A DNA stretch of 64,000 bases, from NCBI GenBank assembly GCA_964448285.1, contig CAYUWG010000016.1, positions 1 to 64,000 on the forward strand, written 5' to 3'. The notes below the pieces were generated by a model. That model saw only the letters and a program-made list of their open reading frames with translations, ran no database searches and had not been told where the DNA came from. The stretch is from CAYUWG01 sp964448285. Lineage in GTDB: Bacteria > Bacteroidota > Ignavibacteria > SZUA-365. The position numbers and the translations under genes are program-made. Below are positions 60,726 to 64,000 of this stretch, in pieces (within the stretch, counting starts at the first letter, position 1; each line of letters opens with the position of its first letter).

Positions 60726-61656
60726 TCTCTGCCACCTCAGTCATCTTCACCGGTTTCGTTTTCTCGATAAACTCATACGCGAACTTGAGCGCTTCGTGGT
60801 GTTCCGAAGGCATCGGAAGATACTTCGCGAACTTGGTCATATCCGCAACACGAAGGACTTGTTCGAGCCGCGTTATCAAATGCGGTTCGAAACCGTGGAG
60901 CGCAATACCGGCGATGATCTCGCTCGTAACTTGCTCCAAAGCCGGGACGCCGTGACCATGCTCGATGTACCAGCGAAGAATTTCCGTCAGTTCGCTTTGA
61001 TACTCCTTCGCTTTGCCGCTCTGCCACATATTCTTCGCTTCCAATTCGTGCAGACGTTGGAGGGCGATCTCATGCGCGGGTACATCAGGCGGTATCTCGA
61101 CAGCAGCCTCCGGCTCCGGACGACGTTTATGCCAGCGCCATCCGAAATACAACAGCGCTGCGATTGCCAGTATGATGCCGGCATACAGCAAGTAATCCCA
61201 GACCGTCAGCGGGACATCGAGCACGTCTTTGATTTCCTTGAACGTGATACTCGTATCAAGCTCGACAGTCCGAATCTCCAACACGAGCGGCTCTGAACGC
61301 ACGACGGATGTGTCGTCGCCCACGAAGCTCTTCACTAAAGCCTGAACTTCAACCTTCCCGGTGTCGAATGAGGCGAGCGTGTATCGGCGTGCATATACTT
61401 TCTTTCCATTCTTCTCCTCGACGGATTGCTCCTTCATGGAAATGAAATCCGCCTTTTCGAAATCCGCTGATGACGCCGGAAGTTGAATGCGAGCATCTTT
61501 CGGTGCGGTGACATGAAGGTCAACGACAATCCACTCACCGATGAGATAGCGAGTCGAATCCACGTGAAGCGATGCAGTGATGTCTTGTGCAAGAAGTGCT
61601 TGCGTGCTTGCACAAAGAGCGAGCGTGATCACGATCCATTGTGTTGCGCGCGTCAT
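60718..61656 (-). CDS. DUF4381-like membrane protein of the bat operon
   Basis: 312 aa from the ATG at 61656; the upstream frame to 62004 is not supported. Signal peptide MTRATQWIVITLALCASTQA. A periplasmic beta-rich half (DITASLHVDSTRYLIGEWIV, KKVYARRYTLASFDTGKVEV) is followed by one transmembrane helix (VWDYLLYAGIILAIAALLYF at about 190) and a helical cytosolic part with LHELEAKNMWQSGKAKEYQS and LTEILRWYIEHGHGVPALEQ. Proteins with this position between DUF58 and BatA are usual in FCB Bat operons. Overlaps DUF58 by 4 bp and batA by 8 bp. Confidence 0.82.
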   Translation of the reverse strand: MTRATQWIVITLALCASTQALLAQDITASLHVDSTRYLIGEWIVVDLHVTAPKDARIQLPASSADFEKADFISMKEQSVEEKNGKKVYARRYTLASFDTGKVEVQALVKSFVGDDTSVVRSEPLVLEIRTVELDTSITFKEIKDVLDVPLTVWDYLLYAGIILAIAALLYFGWRWHKRRPEPEAAVEIPPDVPAHEIALQRLHELEAKNMWQSGKAKEYQSELTEILRWYIEHGHGVPALEQVTSEIIAGIALHGFEPHLITRLEQVLRVADMTKFAKYLPMPSEHHEALKFAYEFIEKTKPVKMTEVAENV

Positions 61657-62528
61657 AATCGCCGCTCCCGCATTCTGAAAAATTCCACGAGCGGCTGGAC
61701 ATACGAGCCTTGCACGTTCACACGGATGGAATCGACATTGGACGAGCGGAAGAGTCGCAGTCGTTCTTCCTGCATTCGCATCCAGCGGGAGGTATATTCT
61801 TTCCTCACTCCGGGCAACGAAGTATCGATCCACTGTTCGAGACCGGTTTCCGCATCCTGCATCTTGACCAGTCCTACGTCCGGCAGTTCCGTCTCGCGCT
61901 TGTCGAACATTTGCACCGCAATGAGGTCGTGCTTCTTCCCGATGATCTTCAACGGCTTCTCGTAGCCTTCCGTGAAGAAGTCCGAAACGAGGAATGCGAT
62001 ACATCGCTTCTTCATGACATGGTTAAAGTATTCCAGGGCGCCTTTGACGTCCGTCCCTGTGCCTTCCGGTTCGAAAGCGATGAACTCGCGAATGATGCGG
62101 AGAATATGAGTGCGGCCTTTCTTCGGCGGGATGAACTTCTCTATGCGATCCGTGAAGATGATCATCCCGACTTTGTCGTTGTTCTTGATCGCGCTGAACG
62201 CCAGCACCGCGCACATCTCAGCGGCAACTTCGCGCTTGAACTTCGCGCCTGTTCCGTATGCCTGTGAACCGCTCATATCGACAAGTAACATCACGGTCAA
62301 TTCGCGTTCTTCCTCGAACACTTTGACGAAAGGACGATTGAAACGCGCCGAGACATTCCAATCGATCGTACGCACGTCATCGCCGAACTGATATTCGCGT
62401 ACTTCGGAGAATTCCATCCCGCGTCCTTTGAAGACGCTGTGGTATTCGCCGCTGAAGAGCTGATTGACCAGTCCGCGCGTGCGGATTTCGATCTGGCGAA
62501 CGTTCCGTATGATTTCTTTCGTATCCAC
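61653..62528 (-). CDS. DUF58 domain protein (MoxR/Bat partner)
   Basis: 291 aa. RTRGLVNQLFSGEYHSVFKG, the DUF58 core motif VREYQFGDDVRTIDWNVSAR at about residue 43, FVKVFEEERELTVMLLVDMS (VWA-like strand) and KRCIAFLVSDFFTEGYEKPL. Cytosolic, found directly after moxR in most MoxR operons. The VWA-like fold probably binds the AAA protein. Twelve bases separate it from moxR. Confidence 0.93.
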   Translation of the reverse strand: MDTKEIIRNVRQIEIRTRGLVNQLFSGEYHSVFKGRGMEFSEVREYQFGDDVRTIDWNVSARFNRPFVKVFEEERELTVMLLVDMSGSQAYGTGAKFKREVAAEMCAVLAFSAIKNNDKVGMIIFTDRIEKFIPPKKGRTHILRIIREFIAFEPEGTGTDVKGALEYFNHVMKKRCIAFLVSDFFTEGYEKPLKIIGKKHDLIAVQMFDKRETELPDVGLVKMQDAETGLEQWIDTSLPGVRKEYTSRWMRMQEERLRLFRSSNVDSIRVNVQGSYVQPLVEFFRMRERRL

Positions 62529-62540
62529 GAACGAATCTGC

Positions 62541-63530
62541 TTAGGGGACTTCGATGGTGTTGAGGATTTCCTGAATGATCGTTTCCGAAGTGACTTCCTC
62601 CGCTTCCGCCTCGTAGGTCACCGCGACGCGATGCCGAAGAACGTCGAAGCAAATCGCGCGGATGTCTTCCGGAATGACGTAGCCGCGACGCTGGAGGAAC
62701 GCGTGAGCCTTCCCTGCGATCGCAAGATTGATGCTTGCGCGAGGAGAACCGCCGTACGCGATGTAGTTGGCAAGTCCATCCATCTTGAAGCCTTTCGGAT
62801 CGCGCGTTGCAATGACGATATCGAGAATGTACCGCTCGATCTTCTCATCCATATACACGGCATGCAAGGCGTGTCGCGCTTTAATGATATCCTCCGTCGA
62901 AATTACGGGACTGACCTGCGGGACGTTATTGGCAACCTGTTGGCGCATGATGAGAAGCTCTTCATCGCGTTTGGGATAGTCGATTTTCACTTTCAGCATG
63001 AAGCGATCGACCTGTGCTTCGGGCAGCGGGTATGTCCCCTCCTGCTCGATAGGATTTTGCGTTGCCATGACTAAGAAAGGCTCCGAGAGTTTGTAGGTGC
63101 CTTCACCGATCGTCACCTGACGCTCCTGCATCGCTTCGAGAAGCGCGCTCTGTACTTTCGCCGGTGAGCGATTGATTTCATCGGCGAGAATGAAGTTTGC
63201 GAATATCGGGCCGTGCTTGGTCTGAAATTCTCCGTTCTTCTGATTGTAAATCATTGTCCCAACGAGGTCGGCAGGAAGCAGGTCCGGCGTGAACTGAATG
63301 CGATGGAAGGTGGCTTTCATCGCGGCGGCGAGCGTTTTGATTGCCGTTGTCTTCGCTAAGCCCGGCACGCCTTCGAGCAGAATATGGCCGTTGCCGAGCA
63401 ACCCGATGAGCAGCCGGTCAACCATCGCCTTCTGACCGATGATTACCTTTCCGATCTCCATACGCAGCGCTTCGATGAACGCGCTTTCCTCCTGGATTTT
63501 CCGGTTGATTTCCTGAATATCGACGGACAT
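62541..63530 (-). CDS. moxR: MoxR family AAA ATPase
   Basis: 329 aa. Walker A LLEGVPGLAKTTAIKTLA at about residue 50, Walker B NFILADEINRSPAKVQSALL, sensor I VMATQNPIEQEGTYPLPEAQ and the LDRF-like VDRFMLKVKIDYPKRDEELL. AAA_3 type. Ribosome site AAGGAGA at 6 bases. In other species MoxR proteins act as chaperone-like ATPases for the VWA proteins that follow. First gene of the moxR-DUF58-DUF4381-batA-B-C-D-E operon; a candidate attenuator precedes it. Confidence 0.95.
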   Translation of the reverse strand: MSVDIQEINRKIQEESAFIEALRMEIGKVIIGQKAMVDRLLIGLLGNGHILLEGVPGLAKTTAIKTLAAAMKATFHRIQFTPDLLPADLVGTMIYNQKNGEFQTKHGPIFANFILADEINRSPAKVQSALLEAMQERQVTIGEGTYKLSEPFLVMATQNPIEQEGTYPLPEAQVDRFMLKVKIDYPKRDEELLIMRQQVANNVPQVSPVISTEDIIKARHALHAVYMDEKIERYILDIVIATRDPKGFKMDGLANYIAYGGSPRASINLAIAGKAHAFLQRRGYVIPEDIRAICFDVLRHRVAVTYEAEAEEVTSETIIQEILNTIEVP

Positions 63531-63562
63531 GAATGTCTCCTTTAGTGAATGCGGATTGCATG

Positions 63563-63630
63563 AAAAAACGCCTCGTTCCGTTCTTGCGTTCTAAGGCGTC
63601 TCACCTGTTGGCTTTCTTCTGCCAACGGGT
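63563..63630 (-). promoter_or_regulatory. Leader of the moxR operon with two hairpins, the second terminator-like
   Basis: Read on the minus strand: first a 10 bp hairpin (63630-63621 with 63612-63603, one G-T pair, loop AGAAGAAA), then a stem ACGCCT / AGGCGT (63599-63594 with 63573-63568, 20-base loop) followed by TTTTTT. The second structure looks like an intrinsic terminator standing 33 bases upstream of moxR, so it could act as an attenuator. The remaining part of the gap 63531-63850 holds the palindrome at 63746 and no gene. Confidence 0.5.
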
Positions 63631-63745
63631 ACAAATCTACCGTTCGACTCAACTATGACGCAAACTGAAAACCATACGAAGTCAGGGTAAAAGCAGAGTA
63701 TTGCTTTTCATGAATCTGGATGCATTGAATTTAGTTGGTTATGCT

Positions 63746-63765
63746 GTCGGGAATTGCTTCCCGAC
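63746..63765. promoter_or_regulatory. Perfect 8 bp palindrome in the divergent moxR spacer
   Basis: GTCGGGAA-TTGC-TTCCCGAC, two perfect 8-base arms with a 4-base centre. No T-run follows on either strand, so a protein-binding site or mRNA hairpin is more likely than a terminator. Lies between the divergent moxR operon and the gene at 63851. Confidence 0.45.
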
Positions 63766-63850
63766 GGAAGGACCACGGTCTTGAAAATGCATGAGAATAT
63801 TCGTTCTTTGTGCTTGAAGAAGGAAAGCAAATCAATCGACGATGCTGATC

Positions 63851-64000
63851 ATGAAAACTCATTCAATCGCTGTGCTCTTCGTCGTTGTTCGATTCATTCT
63901 ACTTTCCTTTCTCGCAATCTTCTGTTTAACCACAGTCCTTTATGGACAGGCGTACTGGGAAGTCAAGTATCTGCCAGCAGACGGGATGGTTGGTGCGCTT
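63851..64000 (+). CDS. N-terminus of a secreted protein, partial at window edge
   Basis: Fifty codons to the window end. MKTHSIAVLFVVVRFILLSF and AIFCLTTVLYGQA form a signal peptide; the mature start is YWEVKYLPADGMVGAL, similar in style to the propeller-type secreted proteins elsewhere in the window, but too short to classify. An in-frame ATG at 63842 is an alternative start. Divergent from the moxR operon. Confidence 0.6.
   Translation, partial: MKTHSIAVLFVVVRFILLSFLAIFCLTTVLYGQAYWEVKYLPADGMVGAL

Noticed and set aside
63563..63630. Match of the moxR leader to a known riboswitch class
   Set aside because: I compared it from memory with the fluoride, guanidine, preQ1, SAM and TPP cores and found none of their conserved words; kept only as a candidate attenuator.

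Overview
The window is a stretch of bacterial chromosome, densely coded on both strands with many 1-4 bp gene overlaps. It looks like a member of the FCB group (Bacteroidota/Ignavibacteriota/Chlorobiota/Kapaibacteriota side). The evidence is several secreted proteins with C-terminal 'YPNPF/FPNPF'-type type IX secretion (T9SS) sorting domains, two PorV/PorQ-like outer-membrane proteins, a complete moxR-batABCDE operon, a small Bacteroidetes-type histone H1-like protein, and -10 elements of the TAnnTTTG kind. No species can be named from this alone. No rRNA, CRISPR array, prophage or recognisable transposase was found.

Layout. 1-7913: surface-protein region. It holds a partial beta-propeller protein, a DUF2520 oxidoreductase, and a tight minus-strand operon of lipoprotein, propeller protein with FlgD-like tail, two PorV-like barrels and a GT4 glycosyltransferase. 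8065-13251: a housekeeping operon of overlapping genes, purC-psd-pssA-purS-purQ-tatA-HAD phosphatase-site-2 protease, mixing purine and phosphatidylethanolamine synthesis. 13339-16856: four genes in dmpE-F-G-H order, the lower catechol meta-cleavage pathway without its upper enzymes. 16857-17570: a gene-free repeat cluster with four copies of a 113 bp unit flanked by 8 bp arrays. 17571-23599: a large HYDIN-like T9SS cargo protein, a CBM9-like secreted protein and a PBP4-type carboxypeptidase whose start overlaps it head to head.

23649-32673: the classical translation operon rimP-nusA-infB-rbfA-truB-ribF-rpsO-pnp. 32853-35593: Spy-like protein, FtsX, methyltransferase and uridine kinase. 35819-41083: two related giant T9SS cargo proteins and a truncated third copy, then tRNA-Leu(CAG). 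41363-45396: TonB, paired lipoproteins, an NHL propeller protein, SSB, tRNA-Val(CAC) and a DUF72 protein with a clear promoter and palindrome. 45499-53429: secreted and lipoprotein genes, the H1-like protein, a DNA glycosylase, an M19 dipeptidase, a low-GC pocket with a broken ORF, sucC and a YCF48-like T9SS cargo. 53594-63530: two paralogous barrel proteins downstream of the complete moxR/DUF58/bat operon, which has a candidate attenuator leader. 63851-64000: start of a further secreted protein.

The best candidates for something undescribed are three. One is the composite dispersed element built of GTRAAGAG units, whose purine strand is an array of Shine-Dalgarno-like GAGGTGA words and which in two places begins at the stop codon of a minus-strand gene. 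The second is the new family of large T9SS cargo at 35819-41083. The third is the PorV-PorV-glycosyltransferase operon. All coordinates and residue statements were read from the sequence; family names rest on remembered motifs, not on searches.
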